A stretch of 45,666 nucleotides of DNA from BS150m-G50 sp964517435 (GTDB taxonomy: Bacteria; CAIWAD01; BS150m-G50): NCBI GenBank assembly GCA_964517435.1, contig CAZFEC010000023.1, positions 1 through 45,666 of the forward strand, read 5' to 3'. How positions within the stretch are numbered: the stretch's first letter is position 1; each line of letters begins with the position of its first letter. Made by a program: the position numbers and the translations under genes. Below the pieces are notes generated by a model that saw only the letters and a program-made list of their open reading frames with translations, was not told the DNA's origin and ran no database searches. Below are positions 9,645-16,616 of the stretch, piece by piece.

Positions 9645-10139
9645 CTACCCCACCTCCTCAAACAGCGGCCGCAACCTGTCCCAGGTCTTGGCCAGCTCCT
9701 CCGAGATCACCTTGGTCTCGTCCAGTACCGGCATGAAGTTGGTGTCGCCCGACCAGCGGGGCACCAGGTGGTAGTGGAGGTGCTGATCGATGCCGGCGCC
9801 GGCGCAGCGCCCCTGGTTGAGGCCGACGTTAAATCCCTGCGGGCGTAAGGCGGCGGTCAGCACCCGCATACTCAGCTGCAGCAGCCGCTGGCAGTCCAGC
9901 AGTTCCACATCGGTAAGTTCCGTCAACTCGGGACAGTGACGGTAGGGGATGATCAGCAGGTGGCCGTTGTTGTAGGGAAAGAGGTTCATCAGCACGTAGG
10001 CCTGCTCGGAACGGTGGAGCAGCAGGTTGGCGCGGTCTTCCCGCTGCTGCGGCTTGGCGCAGAAAATGCAATCCTCCTCCGGCGTCTGGTCGATCTGTTC
10101 GATGTACTGCATGCGCCAGGGCGCCCAGAGCCGCTCCAT
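9645..10139 (-). CDS. HIT-family hydrolase/phosphorylase (Ap4A-phosphorylase-like)
   Basis: A 164-residue histidine-triad protein. It starts WAPWRMQYIEQI, has a CIFC motif (24-27), NLFPYNNGHLLIIPYRH (52-68), and the triad HLHYH (120-124) followed by LVPRWSGDTNFMP. This arrangement is typical of bacterial HIT proteins of the diadenosine-tetraphosphate phosphorylase/hydrolase group, acting on dinucleoside polyphosphates or nucleoside phosphoramidates. The reading frame is open for 18 more codons upstream, but ATG at 10139 is preferred: AGGAGGGG sits 5-6 nt before it and the family normally begins here. The first 18 codons of the longer frame would read through a strong intergenic hairpin. Confidence 0.9.
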   Translation of the reverse strand: MERLWAPWRMQYIEQIDQTPEEDCIFCAKPQQREDRANLLLHRSEQAYVLMNLFPYNNGHLLIIPYRHCPELTELTDVELLDCQRLLQLSMRVLTAALRPQGFNVGLNQGRCAGAGIDQHLHYHLVPRWSGDTNFMPVLDETKVISEELAKTWDRLRPLFEEVG

Positions 10140-10317
10140 GCACTCCCCTCCTAGCATTGGAACATGTGATTGGAATGCTGATTTAATCAGCATTCCAAAA
10201 CCTTAGCAGGTCGATGTTCCATCGACTTGCTAAGGCAAAGTCGGACAGGTCAGCTGACACAGTCCGGCTTGGGTTTATCTATCAGTCCGACTTAAGCAAA
10301 ACCATACGACCGGCCGG
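10140..10317 (-). other. Hairpin-rich intergenic region between the EF-G paralogue and HIT genes
   Basis: Three consecutive inverted repeats are visible. (i) 10170-10182 pairs with 10186-10198 in a perfect 13-bp stem, loop TTA. (ii) 10201-10216 (CCTTAGCAGGTCGATG) pairs with 10220-10235 with one G-T pair, loop TTC; read on the minus strand it is followed by TTTT, so it may terminate the upstream gene. (iii) AAGTCGGAC (10238-10246) pairs with GTCCGACTT (10285-10293) around a palindromic TCAGCTGA. The HIT Shine-Dalgarno lies just downstream of hairpin (i). Confidence 0.6.
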
Positions 10318-12402
10318 CTATTCCTCCTCCTTGCTCTCGTAACCGGCGATGACCTTGCGGGCTTCCTCCTCCGGCATCCGCTCGTAGTGGGAGAAGGTGC
10401 GGGTGAAGAGGCCGCGCCCCTGGGTCATCGAACGCAGGTGGGTGCAGTAGCGGTAGAGATCCGCCAGCGGCACCTTGGCGTTGATCACCTGGTAGCGGCC
10501 TTCCGCCTCCATGCCCTGGATCTTGCCGCGGCGGGAGGAGATGTCGCCCATGACATCGCCCATGTAGTCTTCCGGCACTTTGACGCGGATGTCGTAGATC
10601 GGCTCCAGCAGTATGGGCCGGGCGTTCTTGACCGCCTGTTTGAAGGCTTCGCGACCGGCGATCTGGAAGGCGATATCCTTGCTGTCCACCGGGTGTTCCT
10701 TGCCGTCGTAGACGACCGCCTTCACATCGACCACCTTATGACCGGAGATGACGCCCTGCTCCATCACCTGCTTGACCCCCTTCTCGATCGCGGGGATGAA
10801 GGGCTGGGAGATGTTGCCGCCGACCACTTCGGACGCGAATTCGAAATTAGCGCCTCTTTCCAGCGGCTCAATGCGCATCCAGACCTCAGCGAACTGGCCG
10901 GCGCCGCCCGACTGCTTCTTGTGCCGGTACTTTTCGTCGGCGCCGGAGGTGATGGTCTCCCGGAACGGCACGCCCGGCTCACTGAGCCTGGCTTCGACGC
11001 CGAAACGGGTCTTCAGCTTCTCGACCAGAATCTGCAGCTGCATCTCACCCTGACCGGAAACGATGATCTGGTTCAATTCGGCGCTGTGGATGATCCGGAA
11101 GGAGGGATCTTCCGCCCGCAGCGCCTGCAGACCGCTGGAGATCTTCTCCTCGTCGCCCTCGTTGACCGCATGGATGGCTTCATCGTGGACCATCTCCGGG
11201 AAAAGCACCGGCGTGAACTGGAAATTATCCGCCTTGATCACCAGTGAATCACCGGTGCGAATACTCTTCATCTTCACGGCGACGCCGATGTCGCCGGCGA
11301 CGATCTCGGTGGCGTCCTTGCGGTTCTTGCCGGAGGGATAGAACAGCTGACCGAACTTGGTCATCTCACCCTTCAGGGTGCTATTCTTAACCTCCAGACC
11401 GCTGGTCACCTGCCCGGTGTAGACGCGGAAGAAGGAGAGCTCACCGACATGCTTTTCGATCACGGTCTTGAAGACGAAAGCCGCCGGCGTACCGGAAACA
11501 TCGCAAGCCAGTTCCCGTTCGTCTTCGCCCGCCTTGACCGTCTCGGCCTTACGCTCACAGGGAGCGGGGAAGTAATCGGCCAGCAGATCCAGGAGGCGTA
11601 GCGGACCGCGGTTGCGGGAAGCCACGCTGCAGACCACCGGGTAGATGGTACCGTTGGCAATACCCTTCTCCAGGCCGTTCTTGAACTCATCGGGAGTCAA
11701 CTCACCCGCTTCGAAGTACTTCTCCAGCAGCTCGTCATCACTCTCGGCCACTGTCTCTGTCATCGATTCCAGCATTTCGTCGGCTCTGCCCTTGGCGTCG
11801 CCGCTCAGCTCCTCCTCGGTATAAGTGCCGGAGCCGTCCGTGGCGAACTTCAGCTGCTTCATTAAACCGAGATCGATGATGGTATCGAAGTTCTCACTGC
11901 CGGCGTTAAGCGGCACCTGCAACGGCAGGATAGCGCTGCCGAAAACCTCTTTCAGCTCCGCCAGCGTCCGGTCGAAGTCGGCCTGCTCTTTGTCGAGATG
12001 ATTGATCACGAACAGTCCGGACAGTTCCCGCTGACGGGCGCAATCCCAGAAAACCTCCGTGCCGACCTCGACGCCGCTCTGGGCCGAGACCGTCACCAGG
12101 GCGGTATCGGCCACCCGTACACCGGTGAGTACCTCACCAGCGAATTCGGAGAAACCGGGTGTATCGAGAATGTTGATTTTCTTGCCTTTATGGACACCGT
12201 GGCTGAGGGCGAGGCTGATCGACTTGGTCCGGTCGATCTCCTCCTGCGTGTAATCGGAGACGGTGCTGCCGTCTTCGATCGAGCCCATGCGGACGATCTC
12301 CCCCATCGACTTGAGGAACGCCTCGGTCAGCATGGTTTTGCCGCTGCCCTCGTGGCCGATTACAACCACGTTGCGGATGTCCTCCGGCTTATACTTGCTC
12401 AC
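10318..12402 (-). CDS. Elongation factor G-like GTPase (EF-G paralogue)
   Basis: A 694-residue translational GTPase with full EF-G length. G1 is GHEGSGKT (16-23) and G3 is DTPG (80-83). G4 reads NHLD (134-137) instead of the usual NKxD. Later EF-G domains are visible (SGQGEMQLQILVEKLKTRFGVE; GGAGQFAEVWMRIEPL in domain IV; RGKIQGMEAEGRYQVINAKVPLADLYRYCTHLRSMTQGRG in domain V). It belongs to the EF-G-like subgroup distinct from canonical fusA and lacks the usual N-terminal GKTTTTERIL context. The start chosen is GTG at 12402, because GGAGG lies 5 nt before it. An in-frame ATG four codons upstream would contain this Shine-Dalgarno. The start overlaps the 3' end of the preceding ANL-like gene by 14 bp. 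Confidence 0.85.
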   Translation of the reverse strand: MSKYKPEDIRNVVVIGHEGSGKTMLTEAFLKSMGEIVRMGSIEDGSTVSDYTQEEIDRTKSISLALSHGVHKGKKINILDTPGFSEFAGEVLTGVRVADTALVTVSAQSGVEVGTEVFWDCARQRELSGLFVINHLDKEQADFDRTLAELKEVFGSAILPLQVPLNAGSENFDTIIDLGLMKQLKFATDGSGTYTEEELSGDAKGRADEMLESMTETVAESDDELLEKYFEAGELTPDEFKNGLEKGIANGTIYPVVCSVASRNRGPLRLLDLLADYFPAPCERKAETVKAGEDERELACDVSGTPAAFVFKTVIEKHVGELSFFRVYTGQVTSGLEVKNSTLKGEMTKFGQLFYPSGKNRKDATEIVAGDIGVAVKMKSIRTGDSLVIKADNFQFTPVLFPEMVHDEAIHAVNEGDEEKISSGLQALRAEDPSFRIIHSAELNQIIVSGQGEMQLQILVEKLKTRFGVEARLSEPGVPFRETITSGADEKYRHKKQSGGAGQFAEVWMRIEPLERGANFEFASEVVGGNISQPFIPAIEKGVKQVMEQGVISGHKVVDVKAVVYDGKEHPVDSKDIAFQIAGREAFKQAVKNARPILLEPIYDIRVKVPEDYMGDVMGDISSRRGKIQGMEAEGRYQVINAKVPLADLYRYCTHLRSMTQGRGLFTRTFSHYERMPEEEARKVIAGYESKEEE

Positions 12403-14053
12403 TATTACCTCCATCTATCTGGTTTTCCATTATGTTCTTCAATTCAACTCGTTTCTTGCGGTCCTCGTTGTTATAGGGAATCTCCTCGACGATGAAGACC
12501 CGCTGCGGATGCAGGTACGGGGGCAGCACCTCGCACGCCTCCCGGCGTACATCTTCCTCGCTTAACTGGGAGCCCTCCTCCAGCTTCACGAAGACCTGGA
12601 TGGTTTCGGAATGACGCGTATAACCGTTGGTGGCGATGGCGTCCTCCACTCCGGGCAGCTTTATCAGCACATCTTCGATTTCGAGCGGCGATATCTTGAA
12701 GCCGCGCAACCGGATCACATCCCGCACTTCGTCGGCCAGGTAGAGGTAACCATAGGCATCCTGCCGCGCCATCTGGTGGGTGCGGTAGAAATCATCCACC
12801 GCTTTTTCGAACTGGAGGTCGTTGCTGTTATAGAAAAGATCCAGCATGTAGGGAGACCTGATCACCAGCTCGCCCCAGTGTCCGGTGGGCAGCACCTCTT
12901 CATCCCGGTTGACGATGTGATACTCGACACCAATCAGCGGCGTGCCGACCGAATTCTCCTCGCGACGCAGAAAGGGCAGCGTCAGGGTGACGAAACCGGC
13001 GATCAACGGTGAAGCCAGGCCGGGCAGTATGTGAGAGTGGAAGCACTCTTCGAATTCATCGACCCAGTCGAGGCGGGTGCCGTCGTAGATCATTACGGCG
13101 TTTTCGATCTTGCCATTGCAGCGGGTTTCCCGCAGATGCTTGAGCAGGATGTAGTAGTACTTGCGCGTATTGACCGTCAGGCGGGGCGAATGGCGCTCGA
13201 TCAGCTCCGCCACGCGGTGATCGTCCTCACCGCGATCCAGCAGCAACAGCGTCGCCGCGGAGAGGAGCGTCGGGAACAGCAGATTGGAAAGAACGACGAA
13301 ATGCGCCAGCGACATCTGACAGAGCACATGGTTGTCGCGATAGAGTGAGAAGCGGCGCCGGACTTTGTGCGCCTGGGTGACCAGCTTCCCCACTTCAAAC
13401 TGCGCGCCGATCACCTTGCCGCGCTGGTTGAGGTAGAAGTACACCAGGTGCGTGCCGGGATGCTGTCGGGCGCGGGGAGGCGACTCGCCTTCCAGCCGCA
13501 GCTGAATTTCATCACTCTGCGCTTCGCCGCTGACCACGAAACGCACGTCGCGGGCGAACATATGCTGATCGTTGCGCACCCGCTCCCGCAGGTGGCCGGG
13601 GAAGAAGGCGAAATCGGGAGCCACCTCGTGGATCAGCTTCTGCAGCAGATCGGGATCGAGCTTGTAATCGACAGGCACCAGCAGCGCGCCGGTGGTCAGA
13701 CCGGCCAGCAGCAGCAGGGTGTATTCACTGCAGTTGGGGTACATCAGGAGCAGACGCGAGTTTTCGTTTACGCCCAGCTCCCGCAGCTTCTGCGCCATGG
13801 TTTCCACCCCGCGCATCAGCTGCGCGTAGGTCAGCCGCTCTTCATGCCATTGCAGTGCGACATGATCCGGATCCACGGCGGCGATATCGTAGAGCTGCGC
13901 CAGCAGATCGGTATTGATCGCCTGCTTGAGGAAGGAGAGATCGATATCCGATTCCGACGTCTTGCTTTTACGGACTTTGTACTTCAAAGTGGATCTCGGC
14001 TTTTTCCATCTGGGGCGGTGCCGGGTAAGCCTTTGCAGGACCGCACCGCGCAA
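12389..14053 (-). CDS. Divergent adenylate-forming (ANL) superfamily protein, probably not a standard ligase
   Basis: Up to 554 residues with the overall layout of acyl-CoA synthetase/NRPS A-domain proteins: HEERLTYAQLMRGVETMAQKLRELGV (70-95), a central domain, GHWGELVIRSPYMLDLFYN (391-409), DAYGYLYLADEVRDVIRLRGFKISPLEIEDVL (432-463) and PPYLHPQRVFIVEEIPYN (511-528). The ATP-handling motifs are degenerate. The phosphate loop (normally SGSTGxPKG) reads YFYLNQRGKVIG (205-216), the YGxTE position is LIAGFVTL, TGD is THQ, and the catalytic-lysine loop GKxxR reads NEDRKKR. Binding of an acyl or amino-acid ligand without adenylation is therefore possible. Start is uncertain: the frame opens at TTG 14053 but family homology begins near residue 45, and TTG at residue 23 is an alternative. 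It is translationally coupled to the EF-G paralogue. Confidence 0.75.
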   Translation of the reverse strand: MRGAVLQRLTRHRPRWKKPRSTLKYKVRKSKTSESDIDLSFLKQAINTDLLAQLYDIAAVDPDHVALQWHEERLTYAQLMRGVETMAQKLRELGVNENSRLLLMYPNCSEYTLLLLAGLTTGALLVPVDYKLDPDLLQKLIHEVAPDFAFFPGHLRERVRNDQHMFARDVRFVVSGEAQSDEIQLRLEGESPPRARQHPGTHLVYFYLNQRGKVIGAQFEVGKLVTQAHKVRRRFSLYRDNHVLCQMSLAHFVVLSNLLFPTLLSAATLLLLDRGEDDHRVAELIERHSPRLTVNTRKYYYILLKHLRETRCNGKIENAVMIYDGTRLDWVDEFEECFHSHILPGLASPLIAGFVTLTLPFLRREENSVGTPLIGVEYHIVNRDEEVLPTGHWGELVIRSPYMLDLFYNSNDLQFEKAVDDFYRTHQMARQDAYGYLYLADEVRDVIRLRGFKISPLEIEDVLIKLPGVEDAIATNGYTRHSETIQVFVKLEEGSQLSEEDVRREACEVLPPYLHPQRVFIVEEIPYNNEDRKKRVELKNIMENQIDGGNSEQV

Positions 14054-14166
14054 TTATCCAAAATACCAAATTACAGAGGCTTTCAATTTATCCGCGACTG
14101 GGTTGTTTGTCAACGATAGTATTTCCCAAACCGAAAATACGGGATGAAGCCGGCACGCCGACGTCG

Positions 14167-14550
14167 TTACGCGCCCTGATCACGCTCCTGGGCGCGGCGC
14201 CGGGAACGACGGCTCTCACGTAGATGGAACCAGGTCAAGAGCGGGTGACGCCAGAGCATCCTGGGTCCGGACCAGCGCATTACGGCCTGAATGCGTCGAC
14301 GCTGCTCCGGCTGAAAGCAGTGAACCGGGCAATCCTGGCAGGGCGGTTTGTCCACGCCGTACGGGCAGCGGGCGATCCGCTGTTCGGCATAGCGCAGCAG
14401 TGCGTTGCAGGCGTCGCAGAGCGGCGCCTCACCGCGGTCGACGGCATGAAAACGGGCGCAGTAAAGCCGCACCATCACCGTAAGTGTGCGCATTTCCCGC
14501 GCGAGCGAACGGCGGGACCGCTCCGGGGATTCGGGATTGTCCCGCTTCAC
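14167..14550 (-). CDS. YgbA-type 'nitrous oxide-stimulated promoter' family protein
   Basis: A 127-residue cysteine-rich basic protein. The order LAREMRTLTVMVRLYCARFH, CDACNALLRYAEQRIARCPYG, DKPPCQDCPVHCFQP and AVMRWSGPRMLWRHPLLTWFHLRE matches the small family annotated in enterobacteria as YgbA, reported there as induced by nitrogen oxides. Eight or so cysteines in CxxC, CPYG and CxxCPVHC settings suggest metal or Fe-S binding (inference). The C-terminus is strongly basic (RESRRSRRRAQERDQGA). It lies 45 nt downstream of the DUF1844 gene on the same strand and may share its transcript. Confidence 0.85.
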   Translation of the reverse strand: MKRDNPESPERSRRSLAREMRTLTVMVRLYCARFHAVDRGEAPLCDACNALLRYAEQRIARCPYGVDKPPCQDCPVHCFQPEQRRRIQAVMRWSGPRMLWRHPLLTWFHLRESRRSRRRAQERDQGA

Positions 14551-14595
14551 GAGCGGGCGTGCAGATAAGAGGGAGTGTTCATGGGATAAAGACGA

Positions 14596-14976
14596 TCAGG
14601 TCCGGCTGTCGGCGGCGGCATCATCCGCGGCGGCCTCAGCTTCACCGGCTTCGGCGGCGGCGGCATCGGTATCCGGCTGGTCCGGTTGTTCCTTGCCGGA
14701 TTCCTCCAGGTAGTTCAGCTTGAGATCACCGATCAACTTGTCCAGCAGTTTGGCCAGCTCGTCGTCAAGATTTCCCTGCGTGTAATTGCGCAGCATATCC
14801 AGCAGATCGATGTAGGCGGAAGCGGCTTCCAGGTCGACGGTGATCTTGCCGTCCGGTCCCTGAATCTTGCCCAGTCCGGTCCAGGCCGCCTGTTGAAATG
14901 AGGTCGCCAGCTGTACGAACAGTAATTTCCGTTTCTCTGCGAGCGGAATTTCGCTCGTGGTGGTGTCGTCCGACAT
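14596..14976 (-). CDS. DUF1844 family protein
   Basis: A 126-residue protein. FVQLATSFQQAAWTGLGKI, then DLEAASAYIDLLDMLRNYTQGNLDDELAKLLDKLIGDLKLNYLE, is the characteristic helical DUF1844 pattern (LATSA...LG; IDxLxMLxxKTxGNL; LxxLLxDLRxxY). The function of this family is unknown. The C-terminal tail is low-complexity Ala/Asp/Glu (AAAAEAGEAEAAADDAAADS) and probably disordered. Two adjacent ATGs are present; the second (14976) is 6 nt from GGAG and is preferred. It is located between the kinase-like gene (66 nt upstream) and the YgbA-like gene. Confidence 0.85.
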   Translation of the reverse strand: MSDDTTTSEIPLAEKRKLLFVQLATSFQQAAWTGLGKIQGPDGKITVDLEAASAYIDLLDMLRNYTQGNLDDELAKLLDKLIGDLKLNYLEESGKEQPDQPDTDAAAAEAGEAEAAADDAAADSRT

Positions 14977-15045
14977 CATCCTCTCCAGTTCCGGTCAAGA
15001 CCGGGTTAATTCAAAATGTGAGTACAACATGCCGGGTGACTGCAG

Positions 15046-15738
15046 TCAGTCCCGGTTCTCCTCTTCACTCTCGGCCGGCACCGGAAACCGCAAACGCCAG
15101 CTAAGGTCGGTATCGGAGCTTATCTCCAGCTCGCAGGCGATGCCGGCTGTATTGATCAGGTCGACCAGGTCGTTCAGCTCAGTGGCGGTGCGTGCTTCCG
15201 GTTCGATCAGATGCAGCTCCATCAGCAGCAGCGGTTCGTCCGGTTCCGGTGCTGAAAACCGGAGGCTGGCTTTCTGATGGTGGTCCACGACGCCGTCCAG
15301 CCAGTGGATGAAACGGAAGAGCCAGGTCGACATCGGCAGCGCGGGGACATCCACCGACGGGAAACGTTCCCGGTCGATATCCACCTCCACCGCCACACCG
15401 TGCTTGAAGCCGAGATCCACCTGGAAGAAACGCATCTCCACTTCCAACCACGCCGGCAGGTCGTCGATGCGGGGCAGCCGCTCCTCGAACTGCACCTTGC
15501 TGGTCAGGTCACGCAACTGGTCGGCCAGCACGTCGACGTACTTAAGCAAACGGGGAATATCCTTGTCGTCGGGGAGACGCAGTTCCATGAGCTGGGCGAT
15601 ACCCATCACGGCGTTGAGGGGATTGTTCAGATTGTGAATCATGCCGCTCAGCAGGCTGCCCAGGCGGGCAAAGCGCTCTCGCTCGTCCAGCAGTTCCCCG
15701 CTGGGAAACGGCGGGAGAGGGCTACTCGGGTTTGTCAT
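15046..15738 (-). CDS. Histidine-kinase-like protein without recognisable ATP-binding boxes
   Basis: A 230-residue soluble protein. Residues 17-65 form a dimerisation/phosphoacceptor-like helix pair: RFARLGSLLSGMIHNLNNPLNAVMGIAQLMELRL, with candidate His35. The residue after His is Asn, not the Glu/Asp usually needed for autophosphorylation. The C-terminal 150 residues occupy the place of a HATPase_c domain, and the ending DLSWRLRFPVP resembles its last strand. However, no DxGxG (G1) or GxGL (G2) box is present. It may be a dimerisation/phosphotransfer or scaffold protein rather than a kinase. The start codon lies inside the last 17 bp of the DUF151 gene, so translational coupling is likely. 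Confidence 0.7.
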   Translation of the reverse strand: MTNPSSPLPPFPSGELLDERERFARLGSLLSGMIHNLNNPLNAVMGIAQLMELRLPDDKDIPRLLKYVDVLADQLRDLTSKVQFEERLPRIDDLPAWLEVEMRFFQVDLGFKHGVAVEVDIDRERFPSVDVPALPMSTWLFRFIHWLDGVVDHHQKASLRFSAPEPDEPLLLMELHLIEPEARTATELNDLVDLINTAGIACELEISSDTDLSWRLRFPVPAESEEENRD

Positions 15739-16276
15739 CGCGCAGTTCTTTTATCAGGTCGCGCAGGCGCGCGGCCTTCTCATACTGTTCCGCTTCTACC
15801 GCCACTTTCAGCCGTGCTTCCAGTTCGCCGATCTTCTCGTCCCGGTCGATCACTTCCGGTTCGTCGGCGCGGCCCGCCTCCTCCAGCACCTTGGCGGCGA
15901 CATGGATCGGCAGCCCCAGCTTCAGCGCCAGCGGAATAGCATCGGAGGGACGGGCGTCGACCAGCACGGTCGCGCCGTCTTCCCGGATCAGTTCGACAGT
16001 GGAGAAGAAGGTGTTGTCTCTCATTTCGGTGATGACAACCTGCACGACGACGCCGCCCAGCGCTTCCAGAATGTGGACGATGGTGTCGAAGGTCAACGGC
16101 CGTGAATAGGTGGCGCCGCTGAGAATGTAGGTGATGTTCTGCGCCTCGATCGGACCGATGTAGATGGGAAACCAACGGGGACCATCCTTTTCGCGCAGCA
16201 CGATGACGCTGGCCTGGTTGGTCCTGTCGATGGACACTTCCGCGATATTGACCTCGATCAGGTTGTCACGCTCCAT
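15722..16276 (-). CDS. Bifunctional nuclease-family (DUF151) protein with C-terminal UVR motif
   Basis: A 184-residue protein. Residues 3-135 are DUF151: EVNIAEVSIDRTNQASVIVLRE, RWFPIYIGPIEAQNITYILSG, RPLTFDTIVHILEALGG, DARPSDAIPLALKLGLPIHVA. After a short acidic linker, residues about 147-180 form a UvrB/UvrC-type helical hairpin (IGELEARLKVAVEAEQYEKAARLRDLIKEL). The DUF151-UVR combination is common in FCB bacteria; DUF151 proteins have reported DNase/RNase activity in plants and occur widely in bacteria. ATG at 16276 is preferred over an open extension of 25 codons, because family homology starts there and a strong promoter places the transcript start at this ATG. Confidence 0.9.
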   Translation of the reverse strand: MERDNLIEVNIAEVSIDRTNQASVIVLREKDGPRWFPIYIGPIEAQNITYILSGATYSRPLTFDTIVHILEALGGVVVQVVITEMRDNTFFSTVELIREDGATVLVDARPSDAIPLALKLGLPIHVAAKVLEEAGRADEPEVIDRDEKIGELEARLKVAVEAEQYEKAARLRDLIKELRDDKPE

Positions 16277-16311
16277 GTTGATATTATAGTCGCGAGTTCT
16301 GCAAAAGGCAA
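16276..16311 (-). promoter_or_regulatory. Promoter of the DUF151 gene, predicted leaderless
   Basis: On the minus strand a TTGCCT -35 element (16311-16306), a 17-nt spacer and a perfect TATAAT -10 element (16288-16283) lie directly upstream of the ATG. Only 6 nt separate the -10 from the A of the start codon, so transcription should begin at or within 1-2 nt of the ATG. No Shine-Dalgarno is present, which agrees with leaderless initiation. The layout is the standard housekeeping sigma consensus rather than the Bacteroidota TAnnTTTG type. Confidence 0.65.
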
Positions 16312-16616
16312 TAGATTGCGTTGAAGCGCCGTCATTCATGCGGTGTTTCAAGAGCTGGTTGGAGCCGACAACCCGCGTTGCGGCTCAATCAGCCCCAAAC
16401 CGTTGCTTGAAAGCGGGGGAAAGCTGTCTTACATCACTCAAGGTACAGGGTGAAACTCATCTGTGGAAGCCAGCGCGGAAAGAAGAACGCTGCTTCTTCG
16501 TCAGGAGGATCAATTAGCAGAGCTTCGATTGGAATTACCGGGCAGGCCGCTATATTTAGGGAAGTTCCCGCCCCGGATGCAACCGGATGCGGGCAAACCC
16601 GGTAACAGGAGACAGG
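16312..16616. other. Divergent intergenic region with possible murC promoter
   Basis: This non-coding stretch lies between the divergent DUF151 and murC genes. On the plus strand TTGGAA (16529-16534), a 16-nt spacer and TATATT (16551-16556) form a reasonable promoter about 60 nt before murC. No other conserved structure is seen. Reading frames on both strands here lack protein-like composition. Confidence 0.4.

Noticed and set aside
10140..10193. 18-codon N-terminal extension of the HIT protein
   Set aside because: It would translate a perfect 13-bp hairpin, lacks homology, and the strong AGGAGGGG lies right before the internal ATG.
15046..15738. Annotating the 230-residue protein as a functional sensor histidine kinase
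   Set aside because: No G1/G2 ATP-binding boxes are visible and the residue after His35 is Asn; only the dimerisation helix pair is supported.
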